Assembly (NCBI RefSeq): GCF_003063575.1
Contig: NZ_NESC01000007.1
Location: 186,001-250,000 of the forward strand
Length of the DNA: 64,000 nucleotides
Reading direction: 5' to 3'
DNA from: Limnohabitans sp. Jir72
GTDB taxonomy: Bacteria; Pseudomonadota; Gammaproteobacteria; Burkholderiales; Burkholderiaceae_C
This document shows positions 17,393 to 25,549 of this stretch, one piece after another. The notes below the pieces were generated by a model. The model worked only from the letters and a program-made list of their open reading frames with translations, was not told where the DNA came from and did no database searches. The translations under genes and the position numbers were made by a program. Within the stretch, counting starts at the first letter, position 1, and each line of letters starts with the position of its first letter.

Positions 17393-18730
17393 ATGTCCCA
17401 GCCTTCCTCCACCCCTGTCGTCACCCGCATGCAGGTGATCCCCGTGGCGGGCCACGACGGCATGCTGATGAACCTCAGCGGCGCGCACGGCCCCTTTTTC
17501 ACGCGCAACATCGTCATCCTGACCGACTCATCGGGCCACACCGGCGTGGGCGAAGTGCCCGGCGGCGAAAAAATCCGCCAGACCTTGGAAGACGCCCGCC
17601 CTCTGGTCGAAGGCCAGCCGATTGGCCACTACAACGCCATGCTGCAGGCCATGCGCCAGCAGTTTGCCGACCGCGACAGCGGCGGCCGGGGCCAGCAGAC
17701 CTTTGACCTGCGCATCACCATCCATGCCGTCACGGCCGTGGAAAGCGCCCTGCTCGACCTGCTGGGCCAGCACCTGAACGTGCCCGTGTGCGCCCTGCTG
17801 GGCGAAGGCCAGCAACGCAGCCGGGTGCAAATGCTGGGCTATTTGTTTTATGTGGGCGACCGAAATCAAACCGACCTGGCCTACAGGAGCGAACCCGACC
17901 AGGCCGACGACTGGCTGCGCCTGCGCCACGAAAAAGCCATGACGGCCGAGGCCGTGGTCCGCCTGGCCGAAGCCGCGCAGGCGCGCTATGGCTTTCAAGA
18001 CTTCAAGCTCAAAGGCGGCGTGCTGCGCGGCGAAGAAGAAGTCGAAGCCGTGGTGGCGCTGCACGAGCGTTTTCCCAAAGCGCGCATCACGCTGGACCCC
18101 AACGGTGGCTGGCTGCTCAAAGACGCGATTCGCTTACTGCGTGACCACCGCAGCACCATGGCCTATGCCGAAGACCCCTGCGGCGCAGAAGGCGTGTTCT
18201 CGGGCCGCGAGGTGATGGCCGAATTCCGCCGCGCCACGGGCTTGCTGACGGCCACCAACATGGTGGCCACCGATTGGCGCGAGATGGCCCACAGCATCCA
18301 GCTGCAGTCGGTCGACATTCCGCTGGCCGACCCGCATTTTTGGACCTTGCAAGGCTCGGTGCGCGTGGCGCAGCTGTGCCAGATGTACGACCTGACCTGG
18401 GGCTCGCACTCCAACAACCACTTCGACATTTCGCTGGCCATGTTCACCCAGTGCGCAGCGGCAGCACCGGGCAAGGTCACGGCCATCGACACGCACTGGA
18501 TCTGGCAAGACGGCCAGTTCCTCACCAAAGACCCGCTGCAAATCAAAGACGGCTACGTCGATGTGCCCGCCAAACCAGGCTTGGGCATCGTGGTGGACAT
18601 GGACGCGGTGATGAAAGCCCACCAGCTCTACCAACAGCACGGCCTGGGCGCACGCGACGATGCCATCGCCATGCAGTACCTGATCCCCGGCTGGAAGTTC
18701 AACAACAAGATGCCTTGCATGGTGCGCTGA
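17393..18730 (+). CDS. gudD: Glucarate dehydratase (enolase superfamily)
   Basis: A 445-residue enzyme that dehydrates D-glucarate (and L-idarate) to 5-keto-4-deoxy-D-glucarate. The capping domain starts [20 protein letters not shown]. The barrel shows the KxK base FKLKGGVL near residue 205, the Asp/Glu/Asn metal ligands in [18 protein letters not shown] and [11 protein letters not shown], and the His base in [16 protein letters not shown] near 340. The ending [18 protein letters not shown] is a GudD signature. It is the second gene of the plus arm, so the cluster can dehydrate both glucarate and galactarate, the products from glucuronate and galacturonate. Confidence 0.95.
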   Translation: MSQPSSTPVVTRMQVIPVAGHDGMLMNLSGAHGPFFTRNIVILTDSSGHTGVGEVPGGEKIRQTLEDARPLVEGQPIGHYNAMLQAMRQQFADRDSGGRGQQTFDLRITIHAVTAVESALLDLLGQHLNVPVCALLGEGQQRSRVQMLGYLFYVGDRNQTDLAYRSEPDQADDWLRLRHEKAMTAEAVVRLAEAAQARYGFQDFKLKGGVLRGEEEVEAVVALHERFPKARITLDPNGGWLLKDAIRLLRDHRSTMAYAEDPCGAEGVFSGREVMAEFRRATGLLTATNMVATDWREMAHSIQLQSVDIPLADPHFWTLQGSVRVAQLCQMYDLTWGSHSNNHFDISLAMFTQCAAAAPGKVTAIDTHWIWQDGQFLTKDPLQIKDGYVDVPAKPGLGIVVDMDAVMKAHQLYQQHGLGARDDAIAMQYLIPGWKFNNKMPCMVR

Positions 18731-18762
18731 GCACCCGGGCCATTCACTCCAAAGGACACATC

Positions 18763-19695
18763 ATGAAACTCGGATTCATAGGCTTGGGCATCATGGGCGC
18801 GCCCATGGCCGGGCATTTGCTGGCCGGTGGCCACGAGGTCTTTGCCTTTTCGCGCAGCGGCGTGCCCGCAGGCGTGGTGGCGCAAGGCGCTCAGGCTTGT
18901 GCCAGCCCCGCCGAAGTCGCGCAAAAAGCCGACATCATCTTCACCATGGTGCCCGACACCCCGCATGTGGCCGATGTGTTGTTTGGCGAGAGGGGCATCG
19001 CCCAAGGCCTCAAAACATTGACCGCCGGGCCTGACGGCCGGGTGGGCAAAACCGTGGTGGACATGAGCTCCATCTCGCCGATCGCCACCAAAGAGTTCGC
19101 GGCCAAGATCAACGCGCTGGGCTGCGATTACCTGGACGCGCCTGTATCGGGCGGCGAAGTGGGTGCCAAAGCGGCCAGCCTGACCATCATGGTGGGCGGC
19201 TCTGAGGCCACCTTCAACACAGTGCAGCCCCTGTTTGCGCTGATGGGCAAGAACATCACACTGATCGGCGACAACGGCAGCGGCCAGACTTGCAAAGTGG
19301 CCAACCAGATCATCGTGGCGCTCAACATCGAGGCCGTGGGCGAGGCTCTGCTGTTCGCCGCCAAGGCCGGAGCCGACCCGGCCAAAGTGCGTCAGGCCCT
19401 GATGGGCGGCTTGGCCACCAGCCGCATTCTGGAGCTGCATGGCGAGCGCATGATCAAGCGCACCTTCAACCCGGGTTTCCGCATCGAGCTGCACCAAAAA
19501 GACCTGAACTTGGCGCTGGAAGGCGCCAAGGCCATGGGCCTGAGCCTGCCCAACACCGCCAGCACCCAGCAGCTGATGAGCAGCTGCGTGGCCCACGGCG
19601 GCGCAGGCTGGGACCACTCCGGCATCGTGCGTGCCCTTGAAATCGCCGCCAATTTCCAAATCAGCCCGACCCCCGTCAATCCTTCTGCCGCTTAA
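18763..19695 (+). CDS. garR: Tartronate semialdehyde reductase (2-hydroxy-3-oxopropionate reductase)
   Basis: A 310-residue beta-hydroxyacid dehydrogenase. It starts with the NAD(P) motif KLGFIGLGIMGAPMAGHLL, then DAPVSGGEVGAKAASLTIMVGG (substrate-binding signature) near 125 and the catalytic Lys in CKVANQIIVALN near 180. It reduces tartronate semialdehyde from the GarL aldolase to D-glycerate. It is somewhat longer than the usual 294-300 residues because of an insert near 82-95 (AQGLKTLTAGPDGR). The ATG at 18763 has AAAGGA upstream. Between gudD and the aldolase. Confidence 0.92.
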   Translation: MKLGFIGLGIMGAPMAGHLLAGGHEVFAFSRSGVPAGVVAQGAQACASPAEVAQKADIIFTMVPDTPHVADVLFGERGIAQGLKTLTAGPDGRVGKTVVDMSSISPIATKEFAAKINALGCDYLDAPVSGGEVGAKAASLTIMVGGSEATFNTVQPLFALMGKNITLIGDNGSGQTCKVANQIIVALNIEAVGEALLFAAKAGADPAKVRQALMGGLATSRILELHGERMIKRTFNPGFRIELHQKDLNLALEGAKAMGLSLPNTASTQQLMSSCVAHGGAGWDHSGIVRALEIAANFQISPTPVNPSAA

Positions 19696-19704
19696 GGAGC
19701 ACCC

Positions 19705-20469
19705 ATGGACTTCCCCATCAACCGTTTCAAGCACGCCATCCTGAGTGGCCAAAAACAAATCGGCCTGTGGTCGCACCTGTGCAGCCCCATCAGCATCGAA
19801 ATCTTGGCCCACTGCGGCTACGACTGGCTGCTGCTGGACATGGAGCACTCGCCTAACGAAGTGCCCGATGTGCTGGCCCAGCTGCAAGCCATGCAAGGCG
19901 GCACGGCCACGCCCATCGTGCGCCCGCCGTGGAACGACATGGTGACCTTCAAGCGCTTGCTCGACATCGGCGTGCAAACGCTTTTGGTGCCCTACATCCA
20001 GACCGCCGATGAGGCACGCAACGCGGTGTCATACACCCGTTACCCCCCGCAAGGTGTGCGCGGTTATGCCGGTGCGCCCCGCGCCAGCAACTATGGCCGT
20101 GTCAAAGGCTATGCCCAGCGCAGCGCTGAAGAGATCTGCGTGCTGCTGCAGGTCGAGACCATCGAGGGCCTCAAAAACATCGAAGAGATCGCCAACGTCG
20201 AAGGCGTGGATGGCGTCTTCATTGGCCCCGGCGACTTGTCTGCGGCTTTGGGCCACTTGGGCAACCCCAAGCACCCCGAAGTGCTCAAGGTCATCGACGA
20301 AGCGATTGCCCGCATCCAAGCGTGCGGCAAGGCCGCTGGCATCTTGACGGGCGACGAAGCCTTGGCCAAACACTATGTCGCCCAAGGCTGCCTGTTTGTG
20401 GCCGTGGGGGCCGACCAGAACGTACTGCGCGACAGCGCACAAGCCCTGGCCGACCGATTCAAAGACTGA
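19705..20469 (+). CDS. garL: 5-keto-4-deoxy-D-glucarate aldolase (HpaI/GarL family)
   Basis: A 254-residue class II aldolase. Signature residues: His24 region (IGLWSHLCSP), DMEHS with the Glu-His pair at 47-48, Arg in IVRPPWND, the metal ligand Glu in LLQVETIEGL near 150, Asp in GVFIGPGDLSAALG near 176. It splits 5-keto-4-deoxy-D-glucarate into pyruvate and tartronate semialdehyde. Context with gudD, garD and garR supports GarL over the homoprotocatechuate aldolase HpaI. The start ATG at 19705 follows AAGGAG. Confidence 0.92.
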   Translation: MDFPINRFKHAILSGQKQIGLWSHLCSPISIEILAHCGYDWLLLDMEHSPNEVPDVLAQLQAMQGGTATPIVRPPWNDMVTFKRLLDIGVQTLLVPYIQTADEARNAVSYTRYPPQGVRGYAGAPRASNYGRVKGYAQRSAEEICVLLQVETIEGLKNIEEIANVEGVDGVFIGPGDLSAALGHLGNPKHPEVLKVIDEAIARIQACGKAAGILTGDEALAKHYVAQGCLFVAVGADQNVLRDSAQALADRFKD

Positions 20470-20483
20470 AAGCCAAGAACACC

Positions 20484-21305
20484 ATGCTCAATCCACCCGC
20501 ATCCCCTTTGAAGTTCCCACGCCTGCTGCTGACGGGCGCAGGCGGCAACCTGGGCCAAGAGCTGCGCCCGCGCCTGAAAGTCTATTGCGATGTGCTGCGC
20601 GTGAGCCACCGCCGCGACCTGGGCGCTGCAGCCGCTGGCGAAGAGGTGCACACCGCCGCGCTGGAAGACGCCGACCAGATGATGGCCTTGCTCGACGGCG
20701 TGAGCGCCGTGGTGCACATGGGCGGCGTGTCCACCGAGCAACCCTGGGCACCGATTCTGGCGGGCAACATCGTGGGCATGGTCAACCTGTACGAAGCGGC
20801 GCGTCTGAAAGGCGTCAAGCGCATTGTGTTCGCCAGCTCCAACCACGTGACCGGCTTTTACCGGCAAGACGAAGTGGTCAACACCCGCATGCCGCCCAAG
20901 CCCGATGGGTTTTACGGCCTGTCCAAAGCCTTTGGCGAAGACCTGGCCCAGCTGTACTGGGACCGCTGGGGCATCGAGACGGTGAGCATCCGCATCGGCT
21001 CGTCGTTCACCGAGCCGCGCGACCGCCGCATGCTGGCCACCTACCTGAGCTACGACGACTTGGAGCGCCTGATCGTCGCAGCGCTGACGGCCCCCATCGT
21101 GGGCCACAGCATCATCTACGGCATGTCGGACAACCAGACCACCTGGTGGGACAACACCCATGCCAAGCACATCGGCTACCGGCCGCAAGACTCGTCCGAC
21201 GTGTTCCGCAGCGCCGTGGAGGCACGCCAGCCGGTGATCGATACAAAAGACCCCGCAGCCATCTACCAAGGCGGTGCATTCGTGAAAGCCACGCCCCACG
21301 GCTGA
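20484..21305 (+). CDS. udh: Uronate dehydrogenase (short-chain / extended SDR)
   Basis: A 273-residue NAD-dependent oxidoreductase. The cofactor loop is LLLTGAGGNLGQELRP near residues 12-27; the active-site pieces are FASSNHVTGFY (Ser) near 115 and the Tyr-x-x-x-Lys in GFYGLSKAFGED near 143-147. The ending with WWDNTHAKHIGYRPQD is typical of uronate dehydrogenases. It oxidises D-galacturonate or D-glucuronate at C1 to the aldarolactone that the lactonase then opens. The ATG at 20484 is 14 bases after garL, so it is the last gene of the plus arm. Confidence 0.92.
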   Translation: MLNPPASPLKFPRLLLTGAGGNLGQELRPRLKVYCDVLRVSHRRDLGAAAAGEEVHTAALEDADQMMALLDGVSAVVHMGGVSTEQPWAPILAGNIVGMVNLYEAARLKGVKRIVFASSNHVTGFYRQDEVVNTRMPPKPDGFYGLSKAFGEDLAQLYWDRWGIETVSIRIGSSFTEPRDRRMLATYLSYDDLERLIVAALTAPIVGHSIIYGMSDNQTTWWDNTHAKHIGYRPQDSSDVFRSAVEARQPVIDTKDPAAIYQGGAFVKATPHG

Positions 21306-21350
21306 GCGCGGCACTGCATGGGGTATCCTCCAGCCCGAAAAGGAAACCCC

Positions 21351-21689
21351 ATGAGCACCCTGCCCGCCTGCCCGAAATGCCACGACGAATACACCTACGA
21401 AGACGGCAACTTGCTGATCTGCCCCAGCTGCGGCCACGAGTGGAACCCTGCCGAAGCCGCCGCGGCAGACTTGGCCAAGGTCTGGAAGGACGCCAACGGC
21501 AATGTGCTGCAAGACGGCGACACCGTCACTTTGGTCAAGGATTTGAAGATCAAGGGCTCCTCCTCGGTCGTCAAGGTCGGCACCAAGGTCAAGAACATCC
21601 GCCTGATCGAAGGCGATCACGACATCGACTGCAAGATCGACGGTTTTGGCCCCATGCAGCTGAAAACCGAATTCGTCAAAAAAGCCTGA
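21351..21689 (+). CDS. yjdM: Zinc-ribbon protein of the YjdM/PhnA family
   Basis: A 112-residue protein. The N-terminal zinc ribbon is CPKC...CPSC ([21 protein letters not shown]). The C-terminal SH3-like part ([18 protein letters not shown] and KTKNIRL-like [20 protein letters not shown]) matches YjdM, formerly called PhnA, an alkylphosphonate-utilisation protein in name only; its true role is unknown. ATG at 21351 after AAAGGAAA. It stands alone between the aldarate cluster and a small conserved gene. Confidence 0.9.
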   Translation: MSTLPACPKCHDEYTYEDGNLLICPSCGHEWNPAEAAAADLAKVWKDANGNVLQDGDTVTLVKDLKIKGSSSVVKVGTKVKNIRLIEGDHDIDCKIDGFGPMQLKTEFVKKA

Positions 21690-21696
21690 GCCGGGC

Positions 21697-22038
21697 ATGA
21701 ACGAAGGCAACCAGATCTACCTGCCCGAGAGCTTCACAGCGCTGTATGTGCCGCCGGGCAAGATCAAACCCAGCATTGGCCACCGCGAGATGGCCGAGCG
21801 CTACGAACTGTGCGAAGACCTGGCCAACTTGCTGACGGAAAAAGCGGCCAACATGCAGTTCACCTTGGGCATCACCGAAGAGCTGGTGCTGACGCAATGC
21901 GAGCTGGGCCTGCTGGCCGAGCCTGCGGTGGTATCGCCCGTGGAAGCGCGTTGGGTGGTCTGCCGCCTGGGTGAACTGCTGAACTGGCCGATCGACCAGT
22001 TGCTGCAAAGCCCTGCGCCGCAGGACCCGGTGGTTTGA
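21697..22038 (+). CDS. Conserved hypothetical protein
   Basis: A 113-residue soluble protein starting [18 protein letters not shown]. It follows the YjdM gene after 7 bases. The N-terminal [15 protein letters not shown] and the middle [20 protein letters not shown] are distinctive; I recall this as a short family in Comamonadaceae often labelled ATPase with chaperone activity, but no nucleotide-binding motif is visible here, so I do not adopt that name. Helical throughout, no signal peptide. Confidence 0.75.
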   Translation: MNEGNQIYLPESFTALYVPPGKIKPSIGHREMAERYELCEDLANLLTEKAANMQFTLGITEELVLTQCELGLLAEPAVVSPVEARWVVCRLGELLNWPIDQLLQSPAPQDPVV

Positions 22039-22124
22039 GTCTGACCCCGGTGAAATCGTTTGTTGCAGAAACCAGGCCACATGAGCTGCTACGCTCACAT
22101 CCTCTGACCTGCCAACTCTTTCAC

Positions 22125-22658
22125 ATGCTGATACGTTTCAACAAACCTTACGGCGTGCTCAGCCAGTTCACCCCCGAAGGTCGCTGGCAGGGCCTGAAGG
22201 ACCACATCGACCTGCCCGGCGTGTACGTGGCCGGTCGGCTGGATGCCGACAGCGAAGGCTTGTTGTTGTTGACCGACGATGGTCAGCTGCAAGCGCGCAT
22301 TGCCGATCCGCGCTTCAAGATGGAAAAGACTTACTTGGTGCAGGTCGAGGGCGTGGTGGACGACAAAGCGATGACGGCGCTGGCCCGGGGCGTGACGCTG
22401 AACGACGGCCCCACACTGCCCGCCCGAGCCCAAGCGGTGACACCGCCAGCCGATCTGTGGCCGCGCAACCCGCCCATTCGCGAACGCAAGAACATCCCGA
22501 CCTCGTGGCTCGAGCTCTCCATCCGTGAGGGCCGCAACCGCCAAGTGCGCCGCATGACCGCCGCTGTGGGCTTGCCCACACTGCGGCTGATCCGCATTGC
22601 TGTGGGTCCGTATCATCTGCGCGACTTGCCAACAGGCACATGGCAGCAGGTGGAATAG
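22125..22658 (+). CDS. rluE: 23S rRNA pseudouridine synthase, RluE type (RsuA family without S4 domain)
   Basis: A 177-residue enzyme starting [15 protein letters not shown], the first strand of the RsuA/RluE catalytic domain. The catalytic Asp is in [15 protein letters not shown] near residue 37. The C-terminal [23 protein letters not shown] is the family signature. No N-terminal S4 domain, which fits RluE (position 2457 of 23S rRNA) rather than RsuA or RluB. A longer frame upstream exists but homologous sequence begins at this ATG. Confidence 0.88.
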   Translation: MLIRFNKPYGVLSQFTPEGRWQGLKDHIDLPGVYVAGRLDADSEGLLLLTDDGQLQARIADPRFKMEKTYLVQVEGVVDDKAMTALARGVTLNDGPTLPARAQAVTPPADLWPRNPPIRERKNIPTSWLELSIREGRNRQVRRMTAAVGLPTLRLIRIAVGPYHLRDLPTGTWQQVE

Positions 22659-22706
22659 CCTTTCAGACACAATCACGCATCCCTCCTAAACCAACAAGGA
22701 AAAACC

Positions 22707-23342
22707 ATGTCCGATTTGCTGAACAAAATGCAATGGCGCTACGCCTGCAAGAAGATGGACCCGAGCAAGGTCGTGCCACAAGACAAAGTGGACCGCATCG
22801 TCGAAGCCGCCCGCCTGGCACCGACATCGAGCGGCTTGCAGCCGTTTGAGGTGATCGTGGTCAGCAGCGCCGCTGTGCGCGCCCAGATCCAGCCCAAGGC
22901 CTACAACCAGGCCCAAGTGACCGAAGGCTCACACCTGCTGGTGTTTGCCGCCTGGGACAACTACACGGCCGAGCGCATCAACACCTACTTTGACTTCACC
23001 AACGCCGAGCGCGGTGGCACCAACGAAGGCTGGGAAAACTACCGCAAGATGCTGTTGGCCAATTACCCGGGCCGCGATGCCAAGGTGAATTTCGAGCACG
23101 CTGCCCGCCAGGCCTACATCGGCTTGGGCGCATCCTTGATTTCTGCTGCGTTTGAAGAAGTCGATGCCACGCCCATGGAAGGCTTCGAACCTGCCGCTGT
23201 GGACGAGATCTTGGGCCTGGCCGCCCGCCACCTGCGCAGCGTGGCCATCGTGCCGCTGGGCTACCGCGCCGAGGGCGACTGGCTGGTCGGCCTGAAAAAG
23301 GTGCGCCGCCCACGCGAGCAGTTTGTGACCGAAGTCAAGTGA
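22707..23342 (+). CDS. Nitroreductase-family NAD(P)H-dependent oxidoreductase
   Basis: A 211-residue flavoprotein. The FMN contacts are visible: MQWRYACKKMD near 8-18, RLAPTSSGLQPFEVIVV near 32, and the end segment LGYRAEGDWLVGLKKVRRP. Short members of this family (NfsB/YdgI-like) act as dimers reducing quinones, nitro compounds or flavins. ATG at 22707 follows AAGGAA. Single gene followed by a terminator. Confidence 0.88.
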   Translation: MSDLLNKMQWRYACKKMDPSKVVPQDKVDRIVEAARLAPTSSGLQPFEVIVVSSAAVRAQIQPKAYNQAQVTEGSHLLVFAAWDNYTAERINTYFDFTNAERGGTNEGWENYRKMLLANYPGRDAKVNFEHAARQAYIGLGASLISAAFEEVDATPMEGFEPAAVDEILGLAARHLRSVAIVPLGYRAEGDWLVGLKKVRRPREQFVTEVK

Positions 23343-23379
23343 AGGCCTGACTGCGCGCACAGATGAGCTGATCTGCGCA

Positions 23380-23405
23380 AATGGGGGCCTCGTGCCCCCA
23401 TTTTT
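23380..23405 (+). terminator. Intrinsic terminator after the nitroreductase gene
   Basis: TGGGGGC and GCCCCCA (23382-23388 and 23394-23400) form a GC stem with a 5-base loop, followed by TTTTT at 23401-23405. It lies 38 bases after the stop. Confidence 0.85.
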
Positions 23406-23467
23406 CATGGGCTTTGTGCCTTACCATCAGAGACTTCCCAATCCGGGATGACCACCGAGGATGCATC

Positions 23468-23608
23468 ATGGCCAAAGGCGAACAACGCAGCAACAAAATG
23501 GCCAAGAAGCCAAAAAAAGACACCTCACCGCCCAAGACTTTCACATCGGACCGCCCTATGGCACCCAGTACGTTTGTGGCTCCTCGCGGCAAAGTCAAAC
23601 CCTCCTGA
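23468..23608 (+). CDS. Small basic conserved protein
   Basis: A 46-residue Lys/Pro-rich protein beginning MAKGEQRSNKMAKKPKKD. Small proteins of this look (MAKG.QR.NKEAKKPKK) recur in Burkholderiales and are probably nucleic-acid or ribosome associated, but function is unknown. Coding is supported by an ATG with CCGAGGATG-like purines upstream and by the typical Ser/Thr/Lys composition. Too short for certainty. Confidence 0.7.
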   Translation: MAKGEQRSNKMAKKPKKDTSPPKTFTSDRPMAPSTFVAPRGKVKPS

Positions 23609-23655
23609 CCCTGCAGCCCTGATGGGCCCGGGCTCACTGGCCCTTTGAGTTTTCG

Positions 23656-24327
23656 ATGACACCGATCCATGAAGACGAGCACCTGCTGGTGCTCGAAAAA
23701 CCCAGCGGACTGCTCTCTGTGCCCGGTCGCGGCCCAGACAAGCAAGACTGCCTGTCCAAACGCGTGCAGGCCATTTACCCCGAAGCCTTGATCGTGCACC
23801 GGCTCGACCAGGACACTTCTGGCCTGCTGCTCATGGCGCGTGGCATCGAGGCACAACGGCGCCTCAGCCGCTTGTTTGAAACCCGCCAGGTCAAAAAGCG
23901 CTACGTGGCCGTGGTGGCAGGGCACCCCGCCCAAACGCAAGCCGAGCAAGCGCCCGACGAAGAAGGCTGGCGCACCATCGACGGGCCCATCTTGCTGGAC
24001 TGGGAGCGTCGTCCGATCCACATCATCCACCCCGACGGCAAAGCCAGCCGCAGCCGCTGGCGCGTGTTGGATACGGGCCAGACAGCCACCTTGATCGAGC
24101 TGGAGCCCGTGACGGGCCGCACCCACCAGTTGCGCGTTCACATGCAAAGCATTGGCCACCCCATGTTGGGCGACTCGCTGTATGCGCCGCCAGAGATCAA
24201 AGCGCTGAGCCCGCGCCTGATGCTGCACGCACAAGAGTTGGCTTTCCCGCATCCCTTTACAGAAACTTGGATGGCTTTCCAAACGCCCACCAAATGGTCT
24301 GCCTCTTGCCCTTATCTGACAATCTGA
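23656..24327 (+). CDS. RluA-family pseudouridine synthase
   Basis: A 223-residue enzyme. HEDEHLLVLEKPSGLLSVPGR opens the domain, the catalytic Asp is in VHRLDQDTSGLLLMARG near residue 53, and the arginine-rich GRTHQLRVHMQSIGHPMLGD motif near 160 is the RluA signature. No S4 domain, so RluA or TruC/RluC-short type rather than RluD. Target is probably 23S rRNA or tRNA-Phe. The ATG at 23656 is 47 bases after the small basic gene. Third-frame alternatives ruled out by motif. Confidence 0.9.
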   Translation: MTPIHEDEHLLVLEKPSGLLSVPGRGPDKQDCLSKRVQAIYPEALIVHRLDQDTSGLLLMARGIEAQRRLSRLFETRQVKKRYVAVVAGHPAQTQAEQAPDEEGWRTIDGPILLDWERRPIHIIHPDGKASRSRWRVLDTGQTATLIELEPVTGRTHQLRVHMQSIGHPMLGDSLYAPPEIKALSPRLMLHAQELAFPHPFTETWMAFQTPTKWSASCPYLTI

Positions 24328-24403
24328 AGGCGCGCGAACTGTTGCCAAGCAACAGGCGAATGACTGGCTACAATTCTCTGGTTTAAGAAAAGCTTATTTG
24401 GCT

Positions 24404-25549
24404 ATGTTGTTTGATAAAAATTTACCACCTGAAAAGACACAAAAGAATTCATTTGCAAGCATTTTTTTGATGTTTCAAATGGTCTTAGGCTTGGCGTGCT
24501 CATCTGCACTTCGAGCCGAGCCAACGCCACAAGACAACATCAAACAAGCCATTCAAGCTGGGCAACTGGAACAGGCGCTCAAACTGCTACAGCAAGAACG
24601 TCAAATTGCCCCCAAAGACGTGCCATTGCGTTTCCTCGAAGGTGTGATTCAAGCCCAACAAGGGCAAACAGATAAAGCGATTGAAACCTTTAAAAAGCTC
24701 ACAGAGTCCAATCCGGACTTGTCGGAGGCTTACAACAATCTGGGCGTGCTTTACGCCGCGAAAGGCAAGCTGGAGGAGTCTCGCAGCAACCTTGAAAAAG
24801 CACTGCAAACACACCCCAGTTACGCCGCAGCACACCGCAATTTGTCCGATGTGCAAAGTCAACTCGCCAAGCAAACCTATGCGAAGGCTTTGCAAATCGA
24901 CAGCAAAGTCAAAAACAGCGCGCCACAATTGACCTTGTTAGGCAGCATTGACCCGCAAAAACGGGCCCCGGTTTATGCACAGGTCCAAACAACGTCAGCC
25001 GCGCCGCCTGTGGGCGCATCCAGCATCGAATCGGCCAAACCTGCGCCTGCAGCATCCACGTCCCCATCCGTACCCGCTGCAGTGGTCACGCCAACCACAC
25101 CGAGCACGCCTGCAGCGCAGGTAGCCGCCGCCAAGCCCTCCACGCCTGCAGCCGCAGAGGCCCCCAAGGCTGAGCCCAAGAAAGAGGACGCGCAACAAAA
25201 GCACGCCAAAACTGACCAAACCGATGTCCGCAATGCCGTTTCCGCGTGGGCCAAGGCTTGGAGTCAAAAAGACATGGCCCGATATTTGGGTGCCTACGCC
25301 AGCAGCTTCAGCCCTCCCGACAAAATGTCACGGGCCAAATGGGAAAGCGATCGTCAAATTCGCATCGTCTCCAAAAAGACCATCAATGTGGAGATCAACG
25401 CCCTCAAAATCGAGGTCTCTGGCAACAAAGCCTCTGCCCGTTTCCAGCAGGTTTATGAATCCGACAATTTCAAGGGCAATAGCCACAAGACACTGGAAAT
25501 GATCAAACAAGGCGATCGGTGGCTGATCACGCGTGAGACGGTGAATTGA
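24404..25549 (+). CDS. Secreted TPR protein with C-terminal NTF2-like domain
   Basis: A 381-residue exported protein. A hydrophobic segment near residues 18-40 (IFLMFQMVLGLACSSAL) is a signal peptide. Residues about 45-150 contain three TPR-like helical repeats (e.g. LSEAYNNLGVLYAAKGKLEES). A long Ala/Pro/Thr-rich linker follows (about 195-265). The last 110 residues (VRNAVSAWAKAWSQKDMARYLGAY...) are an NTF2/SnoaL-like fold. The stop overlaps the TTG start of the L,D-transpeptidase gene (TTGA), so they are coupled; it is probably a cell-wall partner. The DNA is less GC-rich than its neighbours. A TTG 6 bases upstream is an alternative start. Confidence 0.8.
   Translation: MLFDKNLPPEKTQKNSFASIFLMFQMVLGLACSSALRAEPTPQDNIKQAIQAGQLEQALKLLQQERQIAPKDVPLRFLEGVIQAQQGQTDKAIETFKKLTESNPDLSEAYNNLGVLYAAKGKLEESRSNLEKALQTHPSYAAAHRNLSDVQSQLAKQTYAKALQIDSKVKNSAPQLTLLGSIDPQKRAPVYAQVQTTSAAPPVGASSIESAKPAPAASTSPSVPAAVVTPTTPSTPAAQVAAAKPSTPAAAEAPKAEPKKEDAQQKHAKTDQTDVRNAVSAWAKAWSQKDMARYLGAYASSFSPPDKMSRAKWESDRQIRIVSKKTINVEINALKIEVSGNKASARFQQVYESDNFKGNSHKTLEMIKQGDRWLITRETVN

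Noticed and set aside
18628-19977. A long open frame on the minus strand opposite garR and garL
   Set aside because: The plus strand encodes clearly recognised enzymes with full catalytic motifs. The opposite frame is His/Gly/Ala-rich without any motif, a usual by-product of high-GC codon use.
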